Source of the DNA: Gluconacetobacter johannae
GTDB lineage: Bacteria > Pseudomonadota > Alphaproteobacteria > Acetobacterales > Acetobacteraceae
Assembly: GCF_025994435.1 (NCBI RefSeq)
Contig: NZ_BAQK01000060.1
Span: forward strand, 1 to 64,000
Direction: 5' to 3'
DNA length: 64,000 nt
Position numbers and translations under genes: made by a program. The notes beneath the pieces are model-generated. The model searched no databases, was not told the origin of the DNA, and was given only the letters and a program-made list of their open reading frames with translations. Of this stretch, positions 1-8,566 are shown one piece after another. The first letter of the stretch is position 1; each line of letters opens with the position of its first letter.

Positions 1-831
1 GATTCCACGTTCGATTTCCGCCGGGCACGTCATTTCACCACCCTGCCGAACCTGTCCTATTTCACCGGGGTGGCCTTTCCCTTCTCGCGGATGGCGGATC
101 TGTCCGAGACGACGATCGTCATGCCGCGCAATCCGGATGTCGGGACGGCATCGGCCTATTTCGACCTGATGGGCTTCTTCGGCGCGTCGACCTGGTTTCC
201 GGCGACCGGGGTTCATCTTGCCTATACCGACGAGATGGCCAGCCATCCGCCGTCGGGCGATATCGTCCTGCTGTCGCCGGCCGATCGCCTGTACGGCGCC
301 GAGCCGCTGCTGTCGCGTTCGCCGTACGTCGTCGCCGACGGGCGGATCACGGTCGGGCAGCATATCGGGCTGCAGAGCATATGGCACCTGTTCCAGGACC
401 GCGATCACACCGGCCTGCGGAACGGGGTTTCGGCGAACCTGAACACGCCGATCGCGGGGGCGGGGCTGCTGATCGGGGCGCAGTCTCCCTTCGCCGCCGA
501 CCGCTCGGTCGTCGCGGTCCTGGGCGATACGCCGCAGCGCCTGCAGGATGTCATCCTGGCGTTGCACGACCGGCACGTCACCCCGCTGATCCAGGGCGAC
601 CTGACGCTCAAGAACGGCGACGAAATCACCAGCTACCGCACGGCCCCGCTCTATACGGTCGGGTCGCTGCCGTTCTGGATGTGGCCGGACTGGTATTTCG
701 GCGGCAATCCCGTCGTGCTGTATCTTGTCGGGCTGCTCGGGGCCGGGCTGCTGGCGCTGGTGGTATGGCGCTGGCTGCGGGCCCGGTCGCGCCGCAGGGT
801 AGGTCGCACCGACCTGACCGGGGATCCATGA
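1..831 (+). CDS. bcsB: Cellulose synthase subunit BcsB, C-terminal part (5' end outside window)
   Basis: The frame is open from base 1, so this is the 3' part of a longer gene of which 276 codons are visible. The visible protein matches the periplasmic cyclic-di-GMP-binding regulatory subunit BcsB (start RHFTTLPNLSYFTGVAFPFS at about residues 10-29). It ends in one hydrophobic segment (around VVLYLVGLLGAGLLALVVW) and a basic cytoplasmic tail, as BcsB does to anchor next to BcsA. BcsB guides the growing glucan across the periplasm. In many acetic acid bacteria BcsA and BcsB are fused, and whether that is so here cannot be seen. It is followed by bcsX, bcsY and bcsC, which identifies the type-II cellulose operon. 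Confidence 0.9.
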   Translation, partial: DSTFDFRRARHFTTLPNLSYFTGVAFPFSRMADLSETTIVMPRNPDVGTASAYFDLMGFFGASTWFPATGVHLAYTDEMASHPPSGDIVLLSPADRLYGAEPLLSRSPYVVADGRITVGQHIGLQSIWHLFQDRDHTGLRNGVSANLNTPIAGAGLLIGAQSPFAADRSVVAVLGDTPQRLQDVILALHDRHVTPLIQGDLTLKNGDEITSYRTAPLYTVGSLPFWMWPDWYFGGNPVVLYLVGLLGAGLLALVVWRWLRARSRRRVGRTDLTGDP

Positions 832-892
832 CGGCAGGCCCTTCCGCCCGGGGGACGCGGTTCGCCGGTATATGTAATCAGGAGAGTTGAGT

Positions 893-1561
893 ATGAGTGC
901 CCTTCTCGCGGGTCTGACATTGCTGATCGTCGGCGACAGCCATGTGACGTTCAAGGACTCGCTTCTATCCATCCTGCCGGATGAGCTGACCCGGCAGGGC
1001 GCCAGGGTCGTGGCCTATGGCGTCTGTTCGTCGCAGGCGGCGGACTGGGTCGTGCCCAACCCCAACAACGGCTGCGGCGCCGCCCAGCGGGTGGATGACG
1101 AACCGCTGGGGCCGCCGAACATGCAGCCGGCATCCCCGCCGCCGATCGCCTCGCTCATCGACAAATGGCATCCGAATGTCGTCATGGTGGTGCTGGGCGA
1201 CACGATGGCGTCGTACGGCCAGGAGTCGTTTTCCAGGGAATGGGTCGACCAGCAGGTCAAGACCCTGACCTACACGATCGGCAAGACCGCGTGCATCTGG
1301 GTCGGTCCGACCTGGGGCCAGTACAGCCCGCGCTATGGCAAGACGGACGCGCGCGCGACCGAAATGGCCGCTTTCCTGAAGGGCGAGGTCGCGCCCTGCG
1401 CCTATATCGACGGCACCGCCCTGATGAAGCCGGGCACGGTCCAGACCATCGACGGCATTCACGCGACGCCGGCCAGCTACAAGGTCTGGGGCGACCTGAT
1501 CGTCAACGCGACTGTCCCTCTGCTGCAAAAAGTGAAGGACGGCGGGACGCTGACGCCGTAA
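893..1561 (+). CDS. bcsX: BcsX-like SGNH/GDSL hydrolase of cellulose operon II
   Basis: A 222-residue SGNH-fold hydrolase. Block I is GDSH near residue 15, a block III-like GDTM lies in the middle, and block V is DGIHATPASY near the end, giving a plausible Ser/Asp/His set. No clear signal peptide is present beyond a short hydrophobic N-terminus. The ATG at 893 was chosen over the in-frame TTG at 887 because AGGAG sits 8 bases upstream. The position between bcsB and bcsY matches bcsX of acetic acid bacteria. The proposed family role is removal or transfer of acyl groups on exported cellulose; this is inferred from the fold and context and is not shown by the sequence alone. Confidence 0.85.
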   Translation: MSALLAGLTLLIVGDSHVTFKDSLLSILPDELTRQGARVVAYGVCSSQAADWVVPNPNNGCGAAQRVDDEPLGPPNMQPASPPPIASLIDKWHPNVVMVVLGDTMASYGQESFSREWVDQQVKTLTYTIGKTACIWVGPTWGQYSPRYGKTDARATEMAAFLKGEVAPCAYIDGTALMKPGTVQTIDGIHATPASYKVWGDLIVNATVPLLQKVKDGGTLTP

Positions 1562-1650
1562 GGAATGCCGGGACGTCCACCCTCGGGCCGGACGTTCCAT
1601 CGCCGCCTTGTCGTTTCTCCCCCTGATATCGCTACTGACGGAACACCGGT

Positions 1651-2811
1651 ATGCTCGAGCGTTATACGGCGCCACCTGCGAAGACGTCCTGGAGGCAGCT
1701 TCTGCGGCGTGAATTCTTCCCCACGGACCGTCGGCGCGATATCGACGGGCTGCGGGGGCTGGCCGTTCTCATGGTCGTGCTGTTCCATGCCGGCTGGCTG
1801 CGCGGCGGCTTTGTCGGCGTGGACATCTTCGTTGTGATATCGGGCTATTTCATGGGCCGCTCGGCGCTCATGCAGCATCCCTTCAAGCCGGTGAATTTCG
1901 TCTGCCGGCGCCTCTATCGCCTGTTGCCCGCGCTGCTGTGCATGATCGCGCTGGTGTCGGCCGGCATGCTGTGGTGGGTCCTGCCGAGCGACCGCGCCGA
2001 TATCGCCCTCAACGGCGCCTATGCGCTGGTCTATCTGTCGAATATCTGGGCATCGGGGCATGTCGGCTATTTCGAGGGGCAGAGCATCGCCTATCCGTTT
2101 CTGCACACATGGTCGCTGTCCCTGGAAATGCAGTTCTACGCCATCATTTTCCTCATGGCGCTGTTCCTGCCCTTCGTGCGGCACCGCAAATGGGCGATCT
2201 CGGCCATCTGCCTGCTGTCGTTCGTCTTCAGCATGCTCAGCCATCTGCACGGCGACACGCAGGGATATTACAATATCTTCGACCGGATGTGGCAGTTTTC
2301 GCTGGGGACGATGATCTGGATCCTGCCGCCGCTTCGCCTGTCCAGGGGGGCGGCGGCACTCGTCTTCGTCGCCGCCTATGCGATGCTGATCGGGGCCGCG
2401 CTGTTCTACAGGCTGGACTTCGCCTGCCCATCCTACATGTCCCTGTTCCCATGCCTGGCCGTCGTCGCGCTGATTATGCTGCCGCAGACGGGCCTCGCGC
2501 GGATCGGGCTGGTGCCCCTGTCGCCGGTGGGGGTGATCTCCTATTCGATCTATCTGTGGCACTGGCCCGGAATCGTCGTCGCGAACTACCTGATGGCGTT
2601 CCAGGTCCATGGCTGGACGATGGCGGCCGTGCTGGGCGTCGTCATGGTCGTCAGCCTGCTCAGCTACCTGTTCGTCGAGCGGGTGGGGCTGGAGTACGAG
2701 AAGACGGCCCGCCAGGGCGCGCGGGTCCGGGGGGCCGGTGTCCTGGTGGGGGCCTGCACGGTTCTGGCGCTGGCCCTGTTTTCAATCTCGGCCGTGTCCA
2801 GTGTCCACTAG
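1651..2811 (+). CDS. bcsY: BcsY-like membrane acyltransferase (acyltransferase 3 family)
   Basis: A 386-residue polytopic membrane protein of the OafA/acyltransferase-3 family. The diagnostic N-terminal block RRDIDGLRGLAVLMVVLFHA is at about residues 28-47, followed by the usual GFVGVDIFVVISGYF segment. About ten hydrophobic helices follow. Family members move acetyl or succinyl groups from the cytoplasm onto extracytoplasmic sugars. In this operon it is thought to acylate cellulose, working with the SGNH hydrolase BcsX. The bcsC start codon lies inside its last codons, so translation is probably coupled. No strong ribosome binding site precedes the ATG. Confidence 0.88.
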   Translation: MLERYTAPPAKTSWRQLLRREFFPTDRRRDIDGLRGLAVLMVVLFHAGWLRGGFVGVDIFVVISGYFMGRSALMQHPFKPVNFVCRRLYRLLPALLCMIALVSAGMLWWVLPSDRADIALNGAYALVYLSNIWASGHVGYFEGQSIAYPFLHTWSLSLEMQFYAIIFLMALFLPFVRHRKWAISAICLLSFVFSMLSHLHGDTQGYYNIFDRMWQFSLGTMIWILPPLRLSRGAAALVFVAAYAMLIGAALFYRLDFACPSYMSLFPCLAVVALIMLPQTGLARIGLVPLSPVGVISYSIYLWHWPGIVVANYLMAFQVHGWTMAAVLGVVMVVSLLSYLFVERVGLEYEKTARQGARVRGAGVLVGACTVLALALFSISAVSSVH

Positions 2812-5800
2812 GCATTATCCCGGCGGCCTGCGGGCGCATGCGTGCGGGGCGACGATGCTGGGCGGGCTGCTCAGCGGGGGACTGATGCTGGGCGGACTGG
2901 TGGTGGGTACGCCGGCCTTTGCCCAGGTCGTGCCGCCGCCTGGCATCCAGCCTGTCGCCCTGTCGTCCGACGAGGCGCGGCGCGCACATGCGGCGTCCAT
3001 CCTCGACCTGGTGCTGGAGGAAGGACATTACTGGATCGACGCGCGCCAGCCCGACAAGGCGCTGGGCAGCATCCAGCGGGCGCTCGCCATCCAGCCCGGC
3101 AATGAGGACGCGCTGACGATGCTGGGGATCGTCCAGGTCAATAGCGGGGACCTGGCCGGCGCCCGCGCCACGTTGGACCGCCTGGTCAAGGCGGGCGGCA
3201 GCGCGGAGCTGGTGGCGCGCCTGCGCGCGGCGCTGCGGTTCGGCCCGGTCGACCCCAGGGGGCTGGAGGAAGCACGCCGCCTTGCCGGGACGGGCAACAT
3301 GCTGGCGGCGATGCTCCATTACCGTGACCTGTTTCACAACGGCGACCCTCCGCCGGGGCTGGCGCTGGAATATTACCGTGTCCTGGGCGGCACCATCCTG
3401 GGATATAACGAGGCCCGCACCAAGCTGACGGCGCTGGTCGCCGGCAGCCCGCATGATCTGGACGCGCGCCTGACGCTGGCGCAGATCCTGACCTATCGCG
3501 ACGTCACGCGCGCGGCCGGACTGGCGCAACTGCGCCAACTGGCGCTGGGCAACGCCCCGCCGGTCATTCGTGCGCTGGCGGTACGGGCGTGGCGGGATAC
3601 GTTGTCATGGCTGCCGATCGTCGGCGCCAGCATCCCGATTTACATGGACTGGCTGGCGCTGCACCCCGATGACGCCATGGTGCTCGGCCGGCTGGAGAAG
3701 GCGCGGGCAACCCAGGCGATCATCGACGAGGGGAACGACCGGACCGAAGGCTATGTCCTGTTGACCCATGGGCGGCTGGACGCGGCCAGCGCGGCGTTCC
3801 AGCGCGCCCAGGCCGTCAACCCGCAGGATGCCGACGTGCTGGGCGGGCTGGGCCTGGTGGCCCAGCGGCGCCGGCAGCCGGGGGTGGCGCGTGGATATTT
3901 CCGCCGGGCGATCGCGGCGGATGCGGCGCGCGCGCCGCACTGGCGCGCCGCGATCAGGAACCTGGACGCGGTCGGCCAGAACGATCCTGAAATCGTCCGG
4001 ATCACCCATCTGATGGCCGAGGGCCAGTATGACGCGGCGCGTGCCGCCCTGGCCCGTCTTGCGACACGGCCCGAAATGGCGCTGGCCGTTCTGATGATGG
4101 AAGGCGGCCTGGACCGGCGGCAGGGGCGCACCGCCGAGGCCGAGCGGATCTATCGCGAGGTGCTGCGTCGCCGCCCGCGTGACCCGGACGCCATGTTCAA
4201 CCTGGCCGATCTGCTGTTCCAGCGGGGTCAGGGTGACGAGGCCCGGGTCCTGATGGCCCGCCTCGGGACGGAACGGCCGGCGCTGCTGCCGCGGCTGGAG
4301 GCGGCCGACGACATGGATCGCGCCGCCCATGCCGGCACCGACGCCGAGCGGATCGGCTTCCTGCGCCAGGCGCTGGACCGGGTGCCGGGCGATCCGTGGC
4401 TGAGCCTGAGCCTGGCGCAGGCCCTGTACCGCGACGGCCGGACGCGGGAGGCCCGCGACCTGATGGCCGGCCTGACGCAGGACGTCCATGCGCCGGCGGC
4501 CAATCTTCAGGCGGGGATCATCTTTGCCATGTCCGGTCACGATATCGACCGGGCGGAACAGTTGATCGCCCGCCTGCCGCCCGCGGCGGACACGGCCGAC
4601 ATGACGCGCATCATGCGGCAGATCGCCCTGTACCGGCAGATCAGGACCCTGCCGCCGCACGACATGCGGTCGATCCTTGTCCTGGCGGACCAGCCCGACC
4701 CTACGGGCGATCGCGCGGCGATCCTGGTGAACGCGCTGCTGGACGGGCATGATACGGGCAGCGCGCGCTGGGTCGTGGCGCATGAGGCCGCGATTACCCC
4801 ATCCCCCCGGCCGACCCAGCGGCTGGCCTATGCCGGCCTGTCCCTGCGGCTGCAATCGGTCGGCGACACGCAGCGGTTTCTGGACGAGTACGACCGCCTG
4901 GTACGCGCGCAGGCAGCCCCGCCCACGGCGGACGAGGCCCAGGCGCGCGAGGATGTCGCGGTCGGCCTGGCGGTGCTGAAGACCGACCGTCTGATCGGAC
5001 AGAAACAGCCGGACCAGGCTTACGGCGTCATCGCGCCCGTGGTCGCGGCGCACCCCGATGCCGCGCGGGCGTGGCTGGCGCTGGGACGGGTCTATCAGGC
5101 GCAGGGCAAATCCGACCTGGCGCTGCACACCGATCAGGACGCCCTGCACCGGCGGCCGGAGAGTGTGGAGGCGATGGCCGCCGTCGCGCTGGATGCGCTG
5201 GCCCTGAACGATCGTCCCCTGGCGCGGGAGATGGCACGGCAACTGACGGCGCGTGACCCCGACAATGTCGTCACATGGCAGGTGCGCGCCGAGAACGACC
5301 GGGCCGAAGGGCGCGACAGGCAGCAGCTTGCGGACCTCGAACGGGCGCGCGACCTGCAATGCCGCACCGGGGCCGACGCCGATTGCGGCGCGGAGGCGGT
5401 CCGGCAGCCGGATTATCGCTGGCCCGATATCGACGCCGGGTACGACCCCCAGCGTGGCGCGCCCCTGCCGGCCAGTTACCACTACCTGCCGCAGGACGAG
5501 CAGACGGCGGCGGTGAACCGGCGGATCGTCTATGTGCGCGACTCCCTCTCGCCGCAGATCGACGCCAATGCCTATGTCAGAAGCCGCCTGGGCAGCGGCG
5601 GGCTGGGGCAGCTGACCGAGCTGGCCTTCCCGATGACGGGAACGCTCCCTTTTTCGTCTTGGCTGCAGCGCATGAGTTTCTCGGTGACGCCGGTCGCGCT
5701 GTTCACCGGCGATCCGTTGCGGAACACCGATACGGCGCGTCAGTTCGGCACCGTTCTGGTCAACGGCGCGCCGGCGTCGGCCCATCATCATGAATATGTC

Positions 5801-6625
5801 AGCGGGGCCGGGCTGGACCTACGCTATGTCGATAACTGGTTCTCGGCCGATGTGGGATCGACCCCGCTGGGTTTCCCGATCGCCAATGTCCTGGGCGGAG
5901 TCGAATTCGCCCCGCACCTGACACCCAACCTGACCCTGCGGATCACCGGCGGCCGCCGCATGGTGACGGACAGCGAACTGTCCTATGCCGGGATGCGGGA
6001 CCCGGGGACGGGGCGGATCTGGGGCGGGGTGACGCGGCTGAGCGGTCATGGCGCCCTGGAATGGGCGACGCCGGTATGGAACCTGTATGCCGGCGGCGGC
6101 TTCGCGTATCTCAGCGGCACCCATGTCGTCGACAATACCGAAGTCGAGGCCGGCCTGGGCGGCAGCGCGACGGTCTGGCAGATGGATCAGCGCCAGCGTC
6201 TGCGGGTGGGCGTCAACCTGACATACTTCGGCTACAAGCGGAACAGCTACGTCTTCACCTGGGGGCAGGGCGGATATTTCTCGCCGCAATCCTATTACGC
6301 GATCATGCCCACGGTCGAATATTCCGGCCATATCGACAGGTGGACGTGGTTCCTGCGCGGCGAGGGCGGGTATCAGAACTACCACGATGCATCCGCGCCG
6401 TACTATCCGCTGAATGACGGGTTGCAACAGACATCAATGACGACGCCGCCGAACATGTTCGGCAAGCAGGGCGCAAGCGGCGTGGCCGGCACCGGTCGGG
6501 CGCGGGTGGCCTACCAGGTCAATCCCCAACTGAGATTGGGCCTGGAGGGCGGATATACCCGCGCCGGAAGCTGGTCGGAGGCCAGCGGCATGCTGCTGCT
6601 GCATTATGTATTCGACGGCCAGTGA
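2801..6625 (+). CDS. bcsC: Cellulose synthase outer-membrane export protein BcsC
   Basis: A 1274-residue protein of usual BcsC length. The start is taken as GTG 2801, overlapping bcsY by 11 bases, because it gives a signal peptide with basic residues (R4, H5, R11), a hydrophobic core at 19-36 and an AFA/Q cleavage site near 41. The long middle part is made of TPR-type helical repeats that bind peptidoglycan and the export path. From about residue 890 (SYHYLPQDEQ) the BCSC C-terminal beta-barrel domain forms the outer-membrane pore for cellulose, ending in an aromatic-rich strand. The frame stays open upstream into bcsY, but that part resembles no BcsC. An ATG at 2855 is an alternative start lacking the basic n-region. 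Confidence 0.92.
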   Translation: MSTRHYPGGLRAHACGATMLGGLLSGGLMLGGLVVGTPAFAQVVPPPGIQPVALSSDEARRAHAASILDLVLEEGHYWIDARQPDKALGSIQRALAIQPGNEDALTMLGIVQVNSGDLAGARATLDRLVKAGGSAELVARLRAALRFGPVDPRGLEEARRLAGTGNMLAAMLHYRDLFHNGDPPPGLALEYYRVLGGTILGYNEARTKLTALVAGSPHDLDARLTLAQILTYRDVTRAAGLAQLRQLALGNAPPVIRALAVRAWRDTLSWLPIVGASIPIYMDWLALHPDDAMVLGRLEKARATQAIIDEGNDRTEGYVLLTHGRLDAASAAFQRAQAVNPQDADVLGGLGLVAQRRRQPGVARGYFRRAIAADAARAPHWRAAIRNLDAVGQNDPEIVRITHLMAEGQYDAARAALARLATRPEMALAVLMMEGGLDRRQGRTAEAERIYREVLRRRPRDPDAMFNLADLLFQRGQGDEARVLMARLGTERPALLPRLEAADDMDRAAHAGTDAERIGFLRQALDRVPGDPWLSLSLAQALYRDGRTREARDLMAGLTQDVHAPAANLQAGIIFAMSGHDIDRAEQLIARLPPAADTADMTRIMRQIALYRQIRTLPPHDMRSILVLADQPDPTGDRAAILVNALLDGHDTGSARWVVAHEAAITPSPRPTQRLAYAGLSLRLQSVGDTQRFLDEYDRLVRAQAAPPTADEAQAREDVAVGLAVLKTDRLIGQKQPDQAYGVIAPVVAAHPDAARAWLALGRVYQAQGKSDLALHTDQDALHRRPESVEAMAAVALDALALNDRPLAREMARQLTARDPDNVVTWQVRAENDRAEGRDRQQLADLERARDLQCRTGADADCGAEAVRQPDYRWPDIDAGYDPQRGAPLPASYHYLPQDEQTAAVNRRIVYVRDSLSPQIDANAYVRSRLGSGGLGQLTELAFPMTGTLPFSSWLQRMSFSVTPVALFTGDPLRNTDTARQFGTVLVNGAPASAHHHEYVSGAGLDLRYVDNWFSADVGSTPLGFPIANVLGGVEFAPHLTPNLTLRITGGRRMVTDSELSYAGMRDPGTGRIWGGVTRLSGHGALEWATPVWNLYAGGGFAYLSGTHVVDNTEVEAGLGGSATVWQMDQRQRLRVGVNLTYFGYKRNSYVFTWGQGGYFSPQSYYAIMPTVEYSGHIDRWTWFLRGEGGYQNYHDASAPYYPLNDGLQQTSMTTPPNMFGKQGASGVAGTGRARVAYQVNPQLRLGLEGGYTRAGSWSEASGMLLLHYVFDGQ

Positions 6626-6639
6626 AGGAAGGCGTCCGC

Positions 6640-8397
6640 ATGTCCATCCTGAAATCCCGCGCGGGGAACAAGGTCGGTCGGCAACAGGCACGGGCCGCGA
6701 CCGTCGCTTGGCATGCCGCCCTGCTTGGCCTGTCCGTCGCCGGCGGCGGGGCGGCGTACGCGGCGGCGCCGGCCTGCCCGCCGGACGGCGGGCCGCGATC
6801 GGCCATCTGCATTCCCGCCGGCGACGCGGCGGCGGCTGGTCTCGATCGTGCCCCGACGGTGCGCGATGACGCCGGCGCCGGCTATGCCGAGGGCGATCTG
6901 TGGCAGGCATGGGGGCAGGTCTGGCGCGCCGCGTCGGTCCAGGTAGGGGCCGCCCGGTGGGTGGCGCTGAAGACCGGGCGCCCGGGGGACGCCTTCGGCG
7001 CGCATACGGTGTTCGCCGGCGGGCCGATGCAGATGGTTACGGGATATTCCGGACCGGCGCTTGATCTTGCCATCCTGGTGTCCGGCCAGCGTCGCGGGCG
7101 CACCATCGCCATTCGTCCGGACGGCACGTTCGACAGCGGGGCGCTCGACGCGGCCCTGGCGGAGAAGGACCCCGGCACGGACGCGATCGTCATGCGGATC
7201 TACGACCAGTCCGGGCACGGCAACCATCTGACGGCCGTTTCCGGGCGGGAGGTCGTGCATATCGGCATCATCCGGATCGCCGGGCGCGATGCGATCTCGT
7301 GGGGCGAGGGAAACGGTCCGGGCGGCTTCGTGATTCCCGACAGTCTGAAGGTCCCGGCGAATGGTTTCTTCTTCGGCACCACGGGGGTCTATGCCTCGTC
7401 CAACACCGCGTCGGGGGCCTTTCCGGTTCCCGTGCTGCTGGGGGGGCGGAATGGCGGGCCGGAGTTCAAGATCTTCACGGGCAGCTATACGCTCGACGGG
7501 TTCGTGCATCTGGCCGATCGGAACAGCCCGGACCAGAAGACCGGCCTGGTCGTGACCAACAGCCCGGCGGCCTTCGGCGTGGCCGCGGGGCCCGGCGGGT
7601 ATGACCTGATGTCGGGAAACGCCGTCAGCGCCTGGCGGGCCGCCGTACCGTCCGGCACGCTGGCGGGCGGCTATGTCGGCTATAATGCCGATGGCGGAAG
7701 CTGGTATTCCCAGGGGCGCAATACCGGCCAGTGGACGGGCATCGTCATCGCGGATGGCGGCCTGTCCGATACCGCCCTGCGCGATTTTCACGCTTCGGCG
7801 GCGGCGTCGGGCAATTTCATGCCCCAGCTCAAATCCGTCCTGGTCGCCATCGGCGACAGCCGCACCGAAGGGTACCGAGTTCAAGACGGCATCAACTGGC
7901 CCCTGCTGATGCAGCGGAAAGGCCGTTACCAGAGCTATAATTTTGCCGTGTCGGGCGCCACTACCCGACAGATGCGCGCGGCCCTGCCGGCCGCCGCCGC
8001 CGTGGCGCGGGGGGCCGCGACGCGCGTGGCGGTCATCTTCGGCGGCTTCAACGATCATCTCGAAACGAATCATATTCCGCTGGCCGAGACCATCGCGAAT
8101 CTCGGAATGATCGCGAAAAACCTGAAGACTTACGGTTTCACCGTCGCGATCGTGGACGAGGCGAACACGTACGGCGCGCTGAGGCAGTCCATCAGGGACG
8201 CCGTGCGGAACGGCGCGATTCCCGCGGACATGGAACTGGACCCGTTTGCGCCGGACCAGCCGTTGTACAGCGTGGAAAACCACACGTACTGGCAGGGCGA
8301 CGATACCCATCCCACGGCGCAGGGGCAGGCGCTGCTGGCGGATGCGATATGGGCGAAGGTCGGGCCGCTTCTGATGCGCGCGCCCAACGGGAAATGA
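6640..8397 (+). CDS. Secreted two-domain protein: arabinofuranosidase B-like domain plus SGNH hydrolase
   Basis: 585 residues starting at ATG 6640, preceded by AAGGAAGG at good spacing; an in-frame GTG at 6622 overlaps the bcsC stop. An N-terminal signal-like stretch ends near AAYA. The first half resembles the catalytic-domain fold of alpha-L-arabinofuranosidase B (RIYDQSGHGNHLTA block near residue 190). The C-terminal third is an SGNH esterase with GDSRTEG (block I), a Gly in the FAVSGATT stretch (block II), FGGFNDH (block III) and DDTHPT (block V), so all four SGNH residues are present. It sits 14 bases behind bcsC and is probably co-transcribed. A role in trimming or de-acylating exported cellulose is inference. 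Confidence 0.75.
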   Translation: MSILKSRAGNKVGRQQARAATVAWHAALLGLSVAGGGAAYAAAPACPPDGGPRSAICIPAGDAAAAGLDRAPTVRDDAGAGYAEGDLWQAWGQVWRAASVQVGAARWVALKTGRPGDAFGAHTVFAGGPMQMVTGYSGPALDLAILVSGQRRGRTIAIRPDGTFDSGALDAALAEKDPGTDAIVMRIYDQSGHGNHLTAVSGREVVHIGIIRIAGRDAISWGEGNGPGGFVIPDSLKVPANGFFFGTTGVYASSNTASGAFPVPVLLGGRNGGPEFKIFTGSYTLDGFVHLADRNSPDQKTGLVVTNSPAAFGVAAGPGGYDLMSGNAVSAWRAAVPSGTLAGGYVGYNADGGSWYSQGRNTGQWTGIVIADGGLSDTALRDFHASAAASGNFMPQLKSVLVAIGDSRTEGYRVQDGINWPLLMQRKGRYQSYNFAVSGATTRQMRAALPAAAAVARGAATRVAVIFGGFNDHLETNHIPLAETIANLGMIAKNLKTYGFTVAIVDEANTYGALRQSIRDAVRNGAIPADMELDPFAPDQPLYSVENHTYWQGDDTHPTAQGQALLADAIWAKVGPLLMRAPNGK

Positions 8398-8566
8398 GGC
8401 CGTGCCATGCGGGGCCATGACGGAATGTCTTCCGCGCGCGGTCCCAGGCACTATTGCGAAAATAAACTGAAATATCCGTCTGTTTTACATGAAATATATA
8501 ACGGCGCGGCGCTGCGCCGCTGGCGCGACATTGCCCGGCGGGCGCCAACGGGCGGGATATAAAACG

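Noticed and set aside
2609..2800. Upstream extension of the BcsC frame inside bcsY
   Set aside because: It is Arg/Ser/Trp-rich out-of-frame translation of bcsY; the signal peptide begins at GTG 2801.
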